Shown here: piece by piece, positions 34,226 through 45,324 of the stretch
Layout: each line of letters opens with the position of its first letter
How positions within the stretch are numbered: the first letter of the stretch is position 1
Source of the DNA: Kosakonia sacchari
Lineage (GTDB): Bacteria; Pseudomonadota; Gammaproteobacteria; Enterobacterales; Enterobacteriaceae
Length of the DNA stretch: 64,000 bases
NCBI GenBank assembly: GCA_900109485.1
Contig: FOAY01000004.1
Coordinates: 1-64,000, forward strand
Direction: 5' to 3'
The notes under the pieces: generated by a model
Database searches by the model: none
What the model saw: the letters and a program-made list of their open reading frames with translations, nothing else
Told to the model about the DNA's origin: nothing
Position numbers and translations under genes: made by a program

Positions 34226-34256
34226 AGGAGGTAATAGAAAAGAAATCGAGGCAAAA

Positions 34257-36800
34257 ATGAGCAAAGTCAAACTCGCTATTATCGGTAACGGCATGGTCGG
34301 CCACCGCTTTATTGAGGATCTCCTCGATAAAACCGACGCCGCTCAGTTCGATATTACTGTCTTTTGTGAAGAGCCGCGTAAAGCCTACGACCGCGTCCAT
34401 CTCTCTTCCTATTTTTCTCATCATACTGCCGAAGAGTTGTCGCTGGTTCGCGAAGGCTTTTACGAAAAACACGGTGTAAAAGTGCTGGTAGGCGAACGCG
34501 CCATCACGATCAATCGGCAGGAAAAAGTGATCCACTCCAGCGCCGGGCGCACGGTCTATTACGACAAGCTGATCATGGCGACCGGCTCCTATCCGTGGAT
34601 CCCGCCGATCAAAGGTTCCGAAACGCAGGACTGCTTCGTCTACCGCACCATTGAAGATTTAAATGCCATCGAAGCCTGCGCGCGTCGTAGCCGTCGTGGC
34701 GCGGTGGTCGGCGGCGGCCTGCTGGGCCTGGAAGCCGCTGGCGCGCTGAAAAACCTCGGCGTCGAAACGCATGTGATCGAATTCGCCCCGATGCTGATGG
34801 CCGAGCAGCTCGACCAGATGGGCGGCGAACAGCTGAAGCGTAAAATCGAAAGCATGGGCGTGCGCGTTCACACCAGCAAAAACACCAAAGAGATCGTGCA
34901 GGAAGGCAGCGAAGCGCGCAAAACCATGCGCTTTGCCGACGGCAGCGAGCTGGAAGTGGACTTTATCGTCTTCTCAACCGGTATCCGCCCGCGCGACAAG
35001 CTGGCGACTCAGTGCGGCTTGGAAGTGGCTCAACGTGGCGGTATCATGATTAACGATCACTGCCAGACCTCCGATCCGAACATCTACGCCATCGGCGAAT
35101 GCGCCAGCTGGAATAACCGCGTGTATGGCCTGGTCGCGCCGGGTTATAAAATGGCGCAGGTCGCTGTAGACCATATTCTGGGTACGCAAAACGCCTTTGA
35201 AGGCGCGGATCTCAGCGCCAAACTGAAGTTGCTCGGCGTCGATGTCGGCGGTATTGGCGATGCGCATGGTCGTACGCCGGGCGCACGCAGCTATGTTTAT
35301 CTCGACGAAAGCAAAGAGGTCTATAAACGCCTGATCGTCAGCCCGGATAACAAAACCCTGCTCGGCGCGGTGCTGGTGGGCGACACCAGCGATTTCGGCA
35401 ACCTGCTGCAACTGGTGCTCAACGCCATCGAACTGCCAGAGAATCCGGATGCGCTGATCCTGCCTGCGCATGCGTCAAGCGGCAAACCGTCAATCGGCGT
35501 CGATAAGCTGCCGGACAGCGCGCAAATCTGCTCCTGCTTCGACGTGACCAAAGGCACGCTGATCGCCGCCATCAATAAAGGCTGTCACACCGTTGCTGCG
35601 CTGAAGGCCGAAACCAAAGCCGGTACCGGCTGCGGCGGTTGTATCCCGCTGGTGACGCAAGTACTGAACGCAGAGCTGGCAAAACAGGGGATCGAGGTCA
35701 CCAACAATCTGTGCGAGCACTTTGCTTACTCGCGCCAGGAGCTGTATCACCTGATTCGCGTGGAAGGGATTAAATCCTTCGACGAGTTGCTGGCGAAATA
35801 CGGTAAAGGCTACGGCTGCGAAGTGTGTAAACCGACCATGGGTTCGCTGCTCGCTTCCTGCTGGAATGAGTACATCCTGAAACCGCAACATACGCCGTTG
35901 CAGGACACCAACGACAACTTCCTCGCCAATATCCAGAAAGACGGCACGTATTCGGTGATCCCGCGTTCCGCAGGCGGCGAAATTACGCCCGAAGGGTTGA
36001 TGGAAGTGGGCCGTATCGCCCGTGAATTCAACCTGTACACCAAAATCACCGGTTCGCAGCGTATTGGTCTGTTCGGTGCGCAAAAAGACGATCTGCCGGA
36101 AATCTGGCGTCAGCTTATCGACGCCGGTTTCGAAACGGGCCACGCGTACGCTAAAGCATTACGTATGGCGAAAACCTGCGTCGGCTCCACCTGGTGCCGC
36201 TACGGCGTTGGCGACAGCGTTGGCTTTGGCGTCGAACTGGAGAATCGCTACAAAGGTATCCGTACGCCGCACAAAATGAAATTCGGCGTTTCCGGTTGTA
36301 CCCGCGAATGTGCGGAAGCGCAGGGGAAAGATGTCGGCATTATCGCCACCGAAAAGGGCTGGAACCTGTATGTTTGCGGTAACGGCGGTATGAAACCTCG
36401 CCATGCGGATCTGCTGGCAGCCGATCTCGACCGCGAAACCCTGCTGCACTACCTCGATCGCTTTATGATGTTTTACATCCGCACCGCCGACAAACTCACC
36501 CGTACCGCCTCCTGGCTGGAGAGCATGGAAGGCGGCATTGAGTACCTGAAAAGCGTGATTATCGACGACAAGCTGGGCTTTGACGCGCAGCTGGAAGAAG
36601 AGATGACCCGCCTGCGTGAAGCGGTGATTTGCGAATGGACAGAAACCGTGAACACGCCTGCTGCCCAGACGCGCTTCAAACACTTTATCAACAGCGATCG
36701 CCGCGACCCGAATGTGCAAGTGGTGCCGGAACGCGAACAACATCGCCCGGCAACGCCCTATGAACGTATTCCGGTCGTATTAGTGGAGGAAAACGCATGA
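34257..36800 (+). CDS. nirB: Assimilatory-type cytoplasmic NADH nitrite reductase, large subunit
   Basis: Reduces nitrite to ammonia in the anaerobic cytoplasm using NADH, FAD, siroheme and iron-sulfur clusters. The protein has 847 residues. There is an FAD motif near the N-terminus (IIGNGMVGHRF) and an NAD(H) motif VVGGGLLGLEAAG. A [2Fe-2S]-type Cys cluster (CSCFDVTKG and GCGGCIP) follows. The [4Fe-4S]/siroheme ligands are Cys641, Cys647, Cys681 and Cys685. It overlaps nirD by 4 bases. The FNR- and NarL/P-controlled promoter lies upstream. Confidence 0.98.
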   Translation: MSKVKLAIIGNGMVGHRFIEDLLDKTDAAQFDITVFCEEPRKAYDRVHLSSYFSHHTAEELSLVREGFYEKHGVKVLVGERAITINRQEKVIHSSAGRTVYYDKLIMATGSYPWIPPIKGSETQDCFVYRTIEDLNAIEACARRSRRGAVVGGGLLGLEAAGALKNLGVETHVIEFAPMLMAEQLDQMGGEQLKRKIESMGVRVHTSKNTKEIVQEGSEARKTMRFADGSELEVDFIVFSTGIRPRDKLATQCGLEVAQRGGIMINDHCQTSDPNIYAIGECASWNNRVYGLVAPGYKMAQVAVDHILGTQNAFEGADLSAKLKLLGVDVGGIGDAHGRTPGARSYVYLDESKEVYKRLIVSPDNKTLLGAVLVGDTSDFGNLLQLVLNAIELPENPDALILPAHASSGKPSIGVDKLPDSAQICSCFDVTKGTLIAAINKGCHTVAALKAETKAGTGCGGCIPLVTQVLNAELAKQGIEVTNNLCEHFAYSRQELYHLIRVEGIKSFDELLAKYGKGYGCEVCKPTMGSLLASCWNEYILKPQHTPLQDTNDNFLANIQKDGTYSVIPRSAGGEITPEGLMEVGRIAREFNLYTKITGSQRIGLFGAQKDDLPEIWRQLIDAGFETGHAYAKALRMAKTCVGSTWCRYGVGDSVGFGVELENRYKGIRTPHKMKFGVSGCTRECAEAQGKDVGIIATEKGWNLYVCGNGGMKPRHADLLAADLDRETLLHYLDRFMMFYIRTADKLTRTASWLESMEGGIEYLKSVIIDDKLGFDAQLEEEMTRLREAVICEWTETVNTPAAQTRFKHFINSDRRDPNVQVVPEREQHRPATPYERIPVVLVEENA

Positions 36801-37123
36801 GCCAGTGGAACACTATCTGCAAAATCGATGACATTGTGCCTGCCACCGGCGTCTGTGCGCTGGTAAACGGCAAACAAGTCGCCGTTTTCCGCCCGCGCCA
36901 TGACGATCAGGTTTTTGCCATCAGTAATATCGATCCCTTCTTTGAAGCCAGCGTGCTCTCTCGTGGGATTATCGCCGAGCATCAGGGCGATCTGTGGGTG
37001 GCAAGCCCGCTGAAAAAACAGCGTTTCCGCCTGCGTGATGGCTTATGCATGGAGGATGAAAGCCGTTCTGTCGCGCATTTCGACGCGCGAGTAAAAGAGG
37101 GCGAAGTCCAGATCAAAGCCTGA
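36797..37123 (+). CDS. nirD: Nitrite reductase small subunit
   Basis: A 108-residue Rieske-fold partner of NirB. The fold is Rieske-like but the Cys/His cluster ligands are absent, as is normal for NirD. It overlaps the nirB stop (ATGA), so the two are co-translated. A hairpin and cysG follow, not nirC. Confidence 0.96.
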   Translation: MSQWNTICKIDDIVPATGVCALVNGKQVAVFRPRHDDQVFAISNIDPFFEASVLSRGIIAEHQGDLWVASPLKKQRFRLRDGLCMEDESRSVAHFDARVKEGEVQIKA

Positions 37124-37130
37124 CTCTCCA

Positions 37131-37151
37131 GCGGGAGCGCAACGCTCCCGC
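37131..37151 (+). promoter_or_regulatory. Perfect hairpin at the nirD 3' end
   Basis: The 9-base arms GCGGGAGCG (37131-37139) and CGCTCCCGC (37143-37151) leave a 3-base loop 7 bases after the nirD stop. No T-run follows, so transcription can probably continue into cysG. It occupies the position where nirC begins in E. coli. Confidence 0.65.
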
Positions 37152-37229
37152 GCCTTCAAGATTCCCTTAACTTCCGCAGTTCTCTTGCTGGTATGCTACG
37201 TCGAACAACAACAATACCGAGGTAATGTC

Positions 37230-38594
37230 GTGGATCATTTGCCCATTTTCTGTCAATTACGCGATCGCGCATGCCTGCTGGTTGGCGGCGGCGATGTCGC
37301 CGAACGCAAAGCCCGGCTGCTGATGGACGCAGGCGCCCGGCTGACCGTTAACGCACTCGCGTTTACGCCGCAGTTTACCGTCTGGGCGGCGGAAGGCATG
37401 CTGACGCTGGCAGAAGGCGCATTCGAAGAGACGTTGCTTGACGATTGCTGGCTGGCGATCGCCGCCACGGACAACGAAGCCGTTAACCAGCAGGTCAGCA
37501 CTGCGGCTGAAGCGCGCCGCATCTTCTGTAATGTGGTCGATGCTCCCACGCAGGCGAGTTTTATCATGCCATCAATTATTGACCGCTCACCGCTGATGGT
37601 GGCCGTCTCCTCCGGCGGCACTTCACCGGTACTGGCGCGTTTACTGCGTGAGAAGCTGGAATCGCTGCTGCCGCAGCATCTCGGCCATGTTGCCCACTTT
37701 GCCGGTAAGCTACGCAGTCGTGTAAAGCGCCAGTTCGCCAGCGTCGGCGAACGCCGCCGTTTCTGGGAAAAACTGTTTGTTAACGACCGGCTGGCGCAAT
37801 CTCTGGCGAACCAGAACACGTCGGCGGTAGAGAAAATCACCGAACAGCTACTGGCCGAACCGCTGGATAACCGCGGCGAAGTGGTGCTGGTGGGCGCGGG
37901 TCCTGGTGATGCCGGATTACTGACGTTGAAAGGTTTGCAGCAGATCCAGCAGGCCGATGTGGTGGTCTACGATCGTCTGGTTTCCGATGAGATCATGAAT
38001 CTGGTGCGCCGCGACGCCGATCGTGTCTTTGTCGGCAAACGCGCAGGTTATCACTGCGTGCCGCAGGAAGAGATCAACCAGATCCTGCTGCGAGAAGCGA
38101 AGCAGGGCAAACGCGTTGTGCGTTTGAAAGGCGGCGATCCGTTCATTTTCGGCCGCGGCGGCGAAGAGCTGGAAACCCTGTGTCATGCAGGAATTCCTTT
38201 CTCCGTTGTACCGGGGATTACCGCGGCATCCGGCTGTTCGGCCTATTCAGGCATTCCCCTGACGCACCGCGATTATGCACAAAGCGTACGGCTGGTAACG
38301 GGTCACCTGAAAACCGGCAGCGAGCTGGACTGGGCCAACCTGGCGGCAGAAAAACAGACGTTGGTGTTTTATATGGGCTTAAATCAGGCCGCCACCATTC
38401 AGGCGCAGCTCATTGAGCACGGCATGCAGGCAGATATGCCGGTGGCGCTGGTGGAAAACGGCACCTCGGTGCAGCAGCGTGTGGTGAGCGGTGATTTATC
38501 GCAACTCGGCGAACTGGCGCAGCAGGTGGAAAGCCCGGCGCTGATTATTGTGGGTCGCGTCGTGGCGCTACGCGATAAGCTGAAGTGGTTTTGA
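37230..38594 (+). CDS. cysG: Siroheme synthase CysG (trifunctional)
   Basis: Makes siroheme from uroporphyrinogen III. The N-terminal half is precorrin-2 dehydrogenase/ferrochelatase (NAD motif [11 protein letters not shown] near residues 15-25). The C-terminal half is SAM-dependent methyltransferase ([14 protein letters not shown] near 220). I use the GTG at 37230 (VDHLPIF) with a GAGGT site, giving 454 residues; E. coli is 457. An upstream ATG would add 15 unconserved residues. The product is the cofactor of NirB, which explains the neighbourhood. Confidence 0.95.
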   Translation: MDHLPIFCQLRDRACLLVGGGDVAERKARLLMDAGARLTVNALAFTPQFTVWAAEGMLTLAEGAFEETLLDDCWLAIAATDNEAVNQQVSTAAEARRIFCNVVDAPTQASFIMPSIIDRSPLMVAVSSGGTSPVLARLLREKLESLLPQHLGHVAHFAGKLRSRVKRQFASVGERRRFWEKLFVNDRLAQSLANQNTSAVEKITEQLLAEPLDNRGEVVLVGAGPGDAGLLTLKGLQQIQQADVVVYDRLVSDEIMNLVRRDADRVFVGKRAGYHCVPQEEINQILLREAKQGKRVVRLKGGDPFIFGRGGEELETLCHAGIPFSVVPGITAASGCSAYSGIPLTHRDYAQSVRLVTGHLKTGSELDWANLAAEKQTLVFYMGLNQAATIQAQLIEHGMQADMPVALVENGTSVQQRVVSGDLSQLGELAQQVESPALIIVGRVVALRDKLKWF

Positions 38595-38598
38595 AATA

Positions 38599-38633
38599 AA
38601 TTGCCGGATGGCGGCTTCGTTCATCCGGCAATT
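38599..38633. repeat. REP-like palindrome between convergent cysG and trpS
   Basis: The 12-base arms AATTGCCGGATG (38599-38610) and CATCCGGCAATT (38622-38633) are perfectly complementary around GCGGCTTCGTT. The GCCGGATGGCGGC wording is REP-like. It fills nearly all of the 44-base gap and probably serves both transcripts as terminator or stabiliser. Confidence 0.8.
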
Positions 38634-38638
38634 ATCAA

Positions 38639-39643
38639 TTACGGTTTGGCGACAAAGCCAATCGCTTCGTAGACTTTTTTCAGCGTTTCAGAGGCGCGTG
38701 CGCTGGCTTTCTCAGCCCCCTCTTTCATCACTTGCTGCAGGAAGGCTTCGTCATTGCGATAGCGATGATAACGCTCCTGCAACTCGGTCAGCATACCGGA
38801 AACCGCTTCCGCCACTTCGCCTTTCAGATGGCCATACATTTTGCCTTCGAAGTGCTGTTCCAGCTCAGGAATGCTCTGGCCGGTGACGGCAGAGAGAATA
38901 TCCAGCAGGTTGGAAACGCCCGCTTTGTTGGCGATATCATAACGCACAACCGGCGGCTCGTCGGAATCGGTCACCGCGCGTTTGATTTTCTTCACCACGG
39001 ATTTCGGATCTTCCAGCAGGCCAATCACGTTATTACGGTTATCGTCCGACTTGGACATTTTCTTCGTCGGCTCCAGCAGCGACATCACGCGCGCACCGGA
39101 TTTCGGAATGAACGGCTCCGGCACTTTAAAGATATCGCCGTAGATGGTGTTAAAACGCTGAGCGATATCGCGGCTCAGTTCCAGATGCTGTTTCTGATCT
39201 TCCCCAACCGGCACCTGATTGGTCTGATACAGCAAAATATCCGCCGCCATCAGTACCGGATAATCAAACAGACCGGCGTTGATGTTTTCCGCATAGCGCG
39301 CGGATTTGTCTTTGAACTGCGTCATACGGCTCAGCTCACCAAAATAGGTGTAGCAGTTCAGCGCCCAGCCCAACTGGGCATGTTCAGTCACATGCGACTG
39401 AACGAAAATGGTACTTTTCTGCGGATCAATACCACAGGCCAGATACAGAGCCAGCGTATCCAGCGTCGCTTTACGCAGCGCCTGCGGGTCCTGACGCACG
39501 GTAATCGCGTGCTGGTCAACGATACAATAAATACAGTGGTAGTCGTCCTGCATGTTTACCCACTGACGCAGCGCACCCATATAGTTGCCAATGGTTAGTT
39601 CACCTGAGGGCTGTGCGCCACTAAAGACGATGGGCTTAGTCAT
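38639..39643 (-). CDS. trpS: Tryptophanyl-tRNA synthetase
   Basis: Class-I aminoacyl-tRNA synthetase charging tRNA-Trp. The protein has 334 residues. The HIGH-equivalent is TIGN in [12 protein letters not shown] (near residue 17) and the second signature KMSKS is intact. It overlaps gph by 8 bases. It is the last gene of aroK-aroB-damX-dam-rpe-gph-trpS. Confidence 0.98.
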   Translation of the reverse strand: MTKPIVFSGAQPSGELTIGNYMGALRQWVNMQDDYHCIYCIVDQHAITVRQDPQALRKATLDTLALYLACGIDPQKSTIFVQSHVTEHAQLGWALNCYTYFGELSRMTQFKDKSARYAENINAGLFDYPVLMAADILLYQTNQVPVGEDQKQHLELSRDIAQRFNTIYGDIFKVPEPFIPKSGARVMSLLEPTKKMSKSDDNRNNVIGLLEDPKSVVKKIKRAVTDSDEPPVVRYDIANKAGVSNLLDILSAVTGQSIPELEQHFEGKMYGHLKGEVAEAVSGMLTELQERYHRYRNDEAFLQQVMKEGAEKASARASETLKKVYEAIGFVAKP

Positions 39644-40394
39644 TTTTCATTTCCTGATGTTCAATATGCGAAAGCCCAAATGCGGGCAGTAAGTCCTTAA
39701 AGTGATCAAAAACGAGGTCTGGTTCGCTCAGGGTGATCGCTTCGCCGTAGTTATAACCGTAAGTCAGGCCCACAGAAACGCTACCTGCCGCTTTCGCCGC
39801 CAGGATATCGTTACGCGAATCACCCACGAAAAGTAGCTCGTGAGGCTGAATATTGAGCTTTTTACACACCAGAAGCAACGGTTCCGGGTGCGGCTTTTTG
39901 TTCACCACATCGTCGCCACCGACGACAAACGAGAAGAATTGTGCGATATCAAGCGCTTCCAGCAGCGGAGCGACAAACGGCGTCGGTTTGTTGGTTACCA
40001 GCGCCAGCGGCAGGCCTTTAGCGTGCAGCGCAGCCAGGGTGTCTGCCACGTCCGGGAACAGAAAACTGCCCTCTTCTACCGTCTCTTCGTAATAACGGTT
40101 AAACAGCTTTCGCAGCATGCGAATCTGCTCTTCCTGCGGAACGTGATCTTCAATGTCTGGCTTGCCCTGCACCGCACGCTGAATAGCACGTTCCTGGCGC
40201 GACCAGTTGAATGCGCGCTCCATCAGCACATCCGCGCCGTTACCAATCCAGGTCACCACGCGCGCTTCACCGGCCTGAGGGAGTTCCAGCGCATACAACG
40301 CGCTGTCTACGGCGGCCGTTAACCCCGGCGCGCTATCCACCAGCGTGCCATCCAGATCGAAAGCCACACCTTGAATCGACTGCAATTTATCCAT
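39636..40394 (-). CDS. gph: Phosphoglycolate phosphatase
   Basis: HAD-family phosphatase that removes 2-phosphoglycolate, formed for example in repair of oxidised DNA ends. The protein has 252 residues. The nucleophile Asp13 and Asp15 lie in FDLDGT, with VTNKPTP and GDSRNDI as motifs II and IV. It overlaps rpe by 8 bases and trpS by 8 bases. Confidence 0.97.
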   Translation of the reverse strand: MDKLQSIQGVAFDLDGTLVDSAPGLTAAVDSALYALELPQAGEARVVTWIGNGADVLMERAFNWSRQERAIQRAVQGKPDIEDHVPQEEQIRMLRKLFNRYYEETVEEGSFLFPDVADTLAALHAKGLPLALVTNKPTPFVAPLLEALDIAQFFSFVVGGDDVVNKKPHPEPLLLVCKKLNIQPHELLFVGDSRNDILAAKAAGSVSVGLTYGYNYGEAITLSEPDLVFDHFKDLLPAFGLSHIEHQEMKND

Positions 40395-41064
40395 GACTTA
40401 CCTTCGCCAGTTCGCTACGCATTTCATCAATAACCTGTTTGTAATCCGGCTTATCAAAAATCGCTGACCCCGCCACGAACATATCTGCACCAGCAGCGGC
40501 AATCTCGCCGATATTGCTGGCTTTAACCCCGCCATCGACTTCCAGACGAATATCAAAACCGGAAGCATCAATGCGGCGGCGAACTTCGCGCAGTTTATCC
40601 AGCGTATGCGGAATAAAGGACTGACCGCCAAAACCGGGGTTCACCGACATCAGCAGGATCACATCCAGCTTGTCCATCACATAATCCAGGTAGCTCAGCG
40701 GCGTCGCCGGGTTAAACACCAGCCCGGCTTTACAACCCTGCTCTTTGATCAGTTGCAGCGTGCGGTCAACGTGCTCGGAAGCTTCGGGATGAAAGGTAAT
40801 GATGCTCGCACCTGCGGCGGCGAAATCCGGCACCAGGCGGTCAACCGGTTTCACCATCAAATGCACGTCGATAGGCGCGGTAATGCCATAGTTGCGCAGC
40901 GCTTTAAGCACCATCGGCCCGATAGTCAGGTTCGGTACATAATGGTTGTCCATCACATCGAAGTGGACAACGTCGCCGCCAGCGGCCAGCGCGTTGGCAG
41001 TGTCTTCGCCCAGACGAGCAAAGTCAGCCGATAAAATCGAAGGGGCAATCAAATACTGTTTCAT
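40387..41064 (-). CDS. rpe: Ribulose-phosphate 3-epimerase
   Basis: Interconverts ribulose 5-phosphate and xylulose 5-phosphate in the pentose phosphate pathway. [19 protein letters not shown] at 41064 gives 225 residues, the E. coli length; two more in-frame residues upstream are possible. Metal and catalytic motifs [18 protein letters not shown] and LEVDGGV are intact. It sits in the dam operon. Confidence 0.97.
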   Translation of the reverse strand: MKQYLIAPSILSADFARLGEDTANALAAGGDVVHFDVMDNHYVPNLTIGPMVLKALRNYGITAPIDVHLMVKPVDRLVPDFAAAGASIITFHPEASEHVDRTLQLIKEQGCKAGLVFNPATPLSYLDYVMDKLDVILLMSVNPGFGGQSFIPHTLDKLREVRRRIDASGFDIRLEVDGGVKASNIGEIAAAGADMFVAGSAIFDKPDYKQVIDEMRSELAKVSHG

Positions 41065-41111
41065 CCGCATCTCCTTGAGAAAATAGGGTCTGGCAACGCG
41101 GCGAAAGCGAG

Positions 41112-41933
41112 TTAAGGTGTCGCCGGTCGGTAGAGCGCCAGCAATTCATCCACCTTTTTACGTGTGCCGCCGTTACTGCTGATACTGCGGCGCACTTTCA
41201 CCACATGTAATTTTGCCTGATGATACCACTCACGCGTCAACGCGGTGTCGTGGTTGGAAATCAATACCGGGATTCGGTTCTGCACCAGATTCTCGGCAAT
41301 GGCGGCAAGGTGCGCCTGCTGCTCCAGACTGAAGCTGTTTGTGTGGTACGCCGTAAAGTTTGCCGTTGCAGAAAGCGGGGCATAAGGCGGATCGCAGTAG
41401 ACGACTGAATTCTCGTCAGCGCGCGCCATGCTGTCGGCGTAGGATTCGCAGTAAAAAAAGGCATTCTGCGCTTTTTCCGCGAAGTGATACAACTCCGCTT
41501 CCGGAAAATAGGGTTTTTTATAGCGACCGAACGGCACATTAAATTCGCCGCGCAGATTATAACGGCACAGGCCGTTATAACCATGCCGGTTGAGGTACAA
41601 AAACAGCAGCGCGCGCCGGAACGGATCCTGGCACTGGTTAAATTCCTCACGCAACTGATAGTAAATCACCGACTGGTTCGTCGCAGGCATGAACAATTCC
41701 CGCGCATGCTGAACGTATTCATCAGGGCGGTTTTTGACGATGTTATAGAGGCTAATCAAATCGCTGTTGATATCAGCGAGGATGTAGCGGGAGAACGAAG
41801 TGTTAAGAAACACCGAACCCGCGCCGACGAACGGCTCGATCAGGCATTCACCCTTTGGCAGATGCCTTCCGATATCGTCCAGCAGGGGGTATTTTCCCCC
41901 TGCCCATTTCAAAAAAGCGCGATTCTTTTTCAT
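41112..41933 (-). CDS. dam: Dam, DNA adenine-N6 methyltransferase (GATC)
   Basis: Methylates GATC sites and so guides mismatch repair, SeqA binding and phase variation. The protein has 273 residues (E. coli 278). The SAM-binding segment FLKWAGGK (7-14), motif EPFVGAGS (33-40) and the catalytic DPPY (181-184) are intact. It belongs to the alpha-group D12 class. The start is supported by homology; the Shine-Dalgarno sequence is weak. Confidence 0.97.
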   Translation of the reverse strand: MKKNRAFLKWAGGKYPLLDDIGRHLPKGECLIEPFVGAGSVFLNTSFSRYILADINSDLISLYNIVKNRPDEYVQHARELFMPATNQSVIYYQLREEFNQCQDPFRRALLFLYLNRHGYNGLCRYNLRGEFNVPFGRYKKPYFPEAELYHFAEKAQNAFFYCESYADSMARADENSVVYCDPPYAPLSATANFTAYHTNSFSLEQQAHLAAIAENLVQNRIPVLISNHDTALTREWYHQAKLHVVKVRRSISSNGGTRKKVDELLALYRPATP

Positions 41934-42000
41934 GCTGACTGATTACTTACACTCTCTCCGGCTGTGGAGAAAGCTCCGACAGCATCCTGCGCTTTAAACA

Positions 42001-43284
42001 TTACTTCAGATCGGCCTGAACCTGATGCAGCGGCTTAGCCCACGGGTTTTTCGCCTGTACATCAGCGGGAAGCGTAGCAACTGCGCGTTTTGCATCATCT
42101 TTTGATGCATACACGCCGCTTACCAGCACATACCACGGCTGGCCGTTACGCGTCGTCTGATAAACCACGAAGTTTTTCAGATTCTCTTTCTTCGCCCACG
42201 AATTCAGGTTGCTGTAATTCGAGGAACTGCTCAGTTGCAGCGTGTAGTGGCTGCCCGGAGCCGATTTCAGCGCGCCAACATTCCCGGTAGAGACTGCGCT
42301 GCTTGCAGCAGGTGCGGCAGTGGCAGCCGGCGCGGCGGCCTTCGGCTGTTGTACCGGCGCAGCAGTCGCGGCCGTTGTCGTTGTAGCAGGTGCTTTCACC
42401 GGCGCGGTTACCGCAGTTTCAGTGCGTTTTGGCGGCTGGGCAACCGGTTTTGACTCGGCTTTCGCGACCGGCGCTTTAACGACCGGTTTCGGCTCAATCA
42501 CCATCTGTTTACGCTCAGGACGCGTTGCCGCCGAATGACTTTCTGTCGTCTGCCGCGCGTTGCCGTTATGCACCGGCGCCACCGTTGCAGGTTCTGTTGG
42601 CAACGTGGAGCTTACCGCATTGTCAATCTGCGACTGGTTTTGCGGCTGCGACAGCGCGGTGTTCAGATCGCCCTGAACTTCCACACGCTGCTGACCCGCA
42701 GGCGTTGCAGGCGATTCACCCTGAGATGGCGTCGAGGAGATCGGCGGTAAGGTGACATCCTGCGGCGCTGGCGCATTGCCAGCAGGTTGCTGGGCAGGTG
42801 ATGTACCGGCAGCGGGCTGTGCGTTATTCGCCTGGTTCGCGGCGGCAGAGCTGTCCGCACTATTGTTACCGGAGAGATCGATATTCTTCTCTGCCGGAGC
42901 ATTCTGTTCATTGGCCGTGGAGGGCGCAGGGGATTTCAACGCAGAACCGATACCGATAATGAGCAACAGTAGCACCAGAACGCCAATGCCCATCATCATG
43001 TACTGGCGTGAAGCAGGTTTCGCGGCAGCCGCTTTCTTACGCTTGCGCGGACGACGTTCTTCACGCTCTTCGTCCAGAGCATCTTCTTCTTCGTCGTAGC
43101 CCTCTTCTTCGCGCTCATCACGCGCCCGGCGGGTACGCGAAGGACGGCGGTCGTCGGCATCGAGATCAATATCATCGAAATTGATCTGCGGTTCATCGAC
43201 ACGATCGGAAGATTGACGAGAACGACCAGTACGACGATCGCTGGGATCGGTTTTCAGCTCGTCTTCTGGTTTGTATTCATCCAT
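42001..43284 (-). CDS. damX: DamX, SPOR-domain cell division protein
   Basis: Septal-ring protein. The protein has 427 residues. The charged cytoplasmic N-terminus (1-90, rich in Asp, Glu and Arg) is followed by one membrane helix near 95-115, then a periplasmic linker of about 220 residues of Ala, Pro, Gln and Thr. The C-terminal SPOR domain (about 345-425) binds denuded septal peptidoglycan. The linker is low-complexity and likely fast evolving. It lies between aroB and dam. Confidence 0.95.
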   Translation of the reverse strand: MDEYKPEDELKTDPSDRRTGRSRQSSDRVDEPQINFDDIDLDADDRRPSRTRRARDEREEEGYDEEEDALDEEREERRPRKRKKAAAAKPASRQYMMMGIGVLVLLLLIIGIGSALKSPAPSTANEQNAPAEKNIDLSGNNSADSSAAANQANNAQPAAGTSPAQQPAGNAPAPQDVTLPPISSTPSQGESPATPAGQQRVEVQGDLNTALSQPQNQSQIDNAVSSTLPTEPATVAPVHNGNARQTTESHSAATRPERKQMVIEPKPVVKAPVAKAESKPVAQPPKRTETAVTAPVKAPATTTTAATAAPVQQPKAAAPAATAAPAASSAVSTGNVGALKSAPGSHYTLQLSSSSNYSNLNSWAKKENLKNFVVYQTTRNGQPWYVLVSGVYASKDDAKRAVATLPADVQAKNPWAKPLHQVQADLK

Positions 43285-43372
43285 TTAACACCCCACACAA
43301 AGGCGTATGCCACGACATGCATAGCGCCCGAAGTTAAACGTCACGCAACAGGTGACCAGACCTTTCTAATAG

Positions 43373-44461
43373 TTACGCCTGCTGGCAATCAGCAATAGCG
43401 CCAAGTACTACGTCGTGCGACACTCCGCCGCGCACTTCGCTCTTCCCTATGGCTAACGGGAGCACTAAGCGCATTTCCCCCGCCAGCACTTTTTTATCGC
43501 GCATCATATGTGGCAGATAGGCTTCCGCCGCCATTTCATGCGGCCCCTGAACTGGCAGGCCTGCACGTTTGAGCAGCGTTTTGATACGCTGCGTGTCTGC
43601 TTTGCTGAACTGGCCAAGACGCTCAGAAGCATGTGCCGCCATCACCATGCCAGCCGCGACAGCTTCGCCGTGCAGCCAGTTACCGTAGCCCATTTCTGCT
43701 TCGATAGCATGGCCGAAGGTATGCCCCAGATTCAGTAAAGCACGTAAGCCGGTTTCCCGCTCATCGGCAGCGACAACTTCGGCTTTCAGCTCACAACAAC
43801 GCCGGATGCAGTATGCCATCGCCGGGCCGTCGAGACGCAAAAGCGCATCCATATTCTGTTCCAGCCAGTCAAAGAACTCACCGTCAAGAATAATGCCGTA
43901 TTTGATCACTTCCGCGAGACCGGAGGAGAGCTCACGGGCGGGAAGGGTTGCGAGGCAATTAAGGTCAACAACGACAGACGCTGGCTGGTAAAACGCGCCG
44001 ATCATGTTTTTGCCAAGGGGATGGTTTACCGCTGTTTTACCGCCAACGGAGGAATCAACCTGAGACAGAAGCGTGGTTGGAACCTGAATAAAGCGTACGC
44101 CGCGCTGATAGCTGGCCGCTGCAAAACCGGTTAAATCACCGATTACGCCGCCGCCCAGGGCAACCAGCGTCGTGTCACGCCCGTGTGGTTTTTGCAACAA
44201 AGCAGTAAATACGGTATCCATCACCGCCAGGCTTTTGTATTGCTCGCCGTCGGGAAGAATCACGCTATCGACCTTCACACCAGCCTGTTCAAGAACGTGG
44301 CGAACCTTATCAAGATAGAGCGGAGCCAGTGTTTCATTAGTGACCAGCATCACCTGATCACCAGACTTCAGGGGCGAGAAGGAAGCTGGATCGTTAAACA
44401 AACCAGCCGCGATGGTGATGGGGTAACTACGTTCCCCGAGAGTGACTGTGATCCTCTCCAT
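43373..44461 (-). CDS. aroB: 3-dehydroquinate synthase
   Basis: Second step of the shikimate pathway. The protein has 362 residues, NAD- and metal-dependent. The motif [11 protein letters not shown], the GLAEVIKYG block and the metal ligands in [12 protein letters not shown] are present. It follows aroK by 55 bases. An AGGTGG site precedes the ATG. Confidence 0.98.
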   Translation of the reverse strand: MERITVTLGERSYPITIAAGLFNDPASFSPLKSGDQVMLVTNETLAPLYLDKVRHVLEQAGVKVDSVILPDGEQYKSLAVMDTVFTALLQKPHGRDTTLVALGGGVIGDLTGFAAASYQRGVRFIQVPTTLLSQVDSSVGGKTAVNHPLGKNMIGAFYQPASVVVDLNCLATLPARELSSGLAEVIKYGIILDGEFFDWLEQNMDALLRLDGPAMAYCIRRCCELKAEVVAADERETGLRALLNLGHTFGHAIEAEMGYGNWLHGEAVAAGMVMAAHASERLGQFSKADTQRIKTLLKRAGLPVQGPHEMAAEAYLPHMMRDKKVLAGEMRLVLPLAIGKSEVRGGVSHDVVLGAIADCQQA

Positions 44462-44516
44462 GACGCGACATCCACCTTAGTTGCTTAAACCCGCAGGCCT
44501 GTGTATTAAGCCAGAA

Positions 44517-45038
44517 TTAGTTGCTTTCCAGCATATGGATAATCTGGTTTGCGACCACTTTAGCGCTCTGGTCATCGGTGCGAATGGTCACGTCTGCAAT
44601 CTCTTCGTACAGAGGATTGCGTTCGTCAGCCAGTGCTTCCAGTACTTCACGCGGTGGCGCGTCCACTTGCAAAAGCGGGCGTTTTTTATCACGTTGAGTG
44701 CGAGCCAATTGCTTTTCGATAGTGGTTTCCAGATACACCACTACGCCACGGGCGGAGAGACGATTACGGGTTTCGCGAGATTTCACAGAACCACCGCCAG
44801 TCGCCAGAACGATGCCCTGTTTTTCCGTCAGCTCATTGATGATTTTTTCTTCGCGATCGCGGAAGCCTTCTTCACCTTCAACATCGAAGACCCAGCCCAC
44901 ATCAGCTCCGGTTCGTTTCTCAATCTCTTGATCAGAATCGTAAAATTCCATATTGAGTTGTTGAGCTAACTGACGCCCAATAGTGCTTTTGCCGGCACCC
45001 ATAGGCCCAACCAGAAAGATATTGCGTTTCTCTGCCAT
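44517..45038 (-). CDS. aroK: Shikimate kinase I
   Basis: Phosphorylates shikimate at the 3-hydroxyl. The protein has 173 residues. The P-loop is GPMGAGKST (11-19), with shikimate-binding residues in FYDSDQEIE and ATGGGSV. It is the first gene of the aroK-aroB-damX-dam-rpe-gph-trpS operon. The 286 bases upstream to hofQ contain no gene and presumably hold the operon promoters. Confidence 0.98.
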   Translation of the reverse strand: MAEKRNIFLVGPMGAGKSTIGRQLAQQLNMEFYDSDQEIEKRTGADVGWVFDVEGEEGFRDREEKIINELTEKQGIVLATGGGSVKSRETRNRLSARGVVVYLETTIEKQLARTQRDKKRPLLQVDAPPREVLEALADERNPLYEEIADVTIRTDDQSAKVVANQIIHMLESN

Positions 45039-45324
45039 TTTTTCGGTACTACTAAGACTATTCGTTGATGATAAACCCGCTTCGCAGATACCTAGCGTAG
45101 CAGGACATGAACTGAAACCTCATATGCGATAGTGCGAGAGTCAGATCGAAAATTATCTCAGTACTCCGGCTTGTTTGGCAACTGAATAAACACGTTATCC
45201 TTCACGCTGCTTGCTATACGACGGAGACCACTGACGCTCAAATCGGTACTCCTTGTAAGCTAAATCATCTCTCACGTCAAACACCTGGACCAAGTTCCGA
45301 AGAAAAAGGGGGATTACGGCAGGT

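Noticed and set aside
37124-37229. Remnant of a nirC pseudogene
   Set aside because: The gap is too short and its translation in all frames shows no formate/nitrite channel residues.
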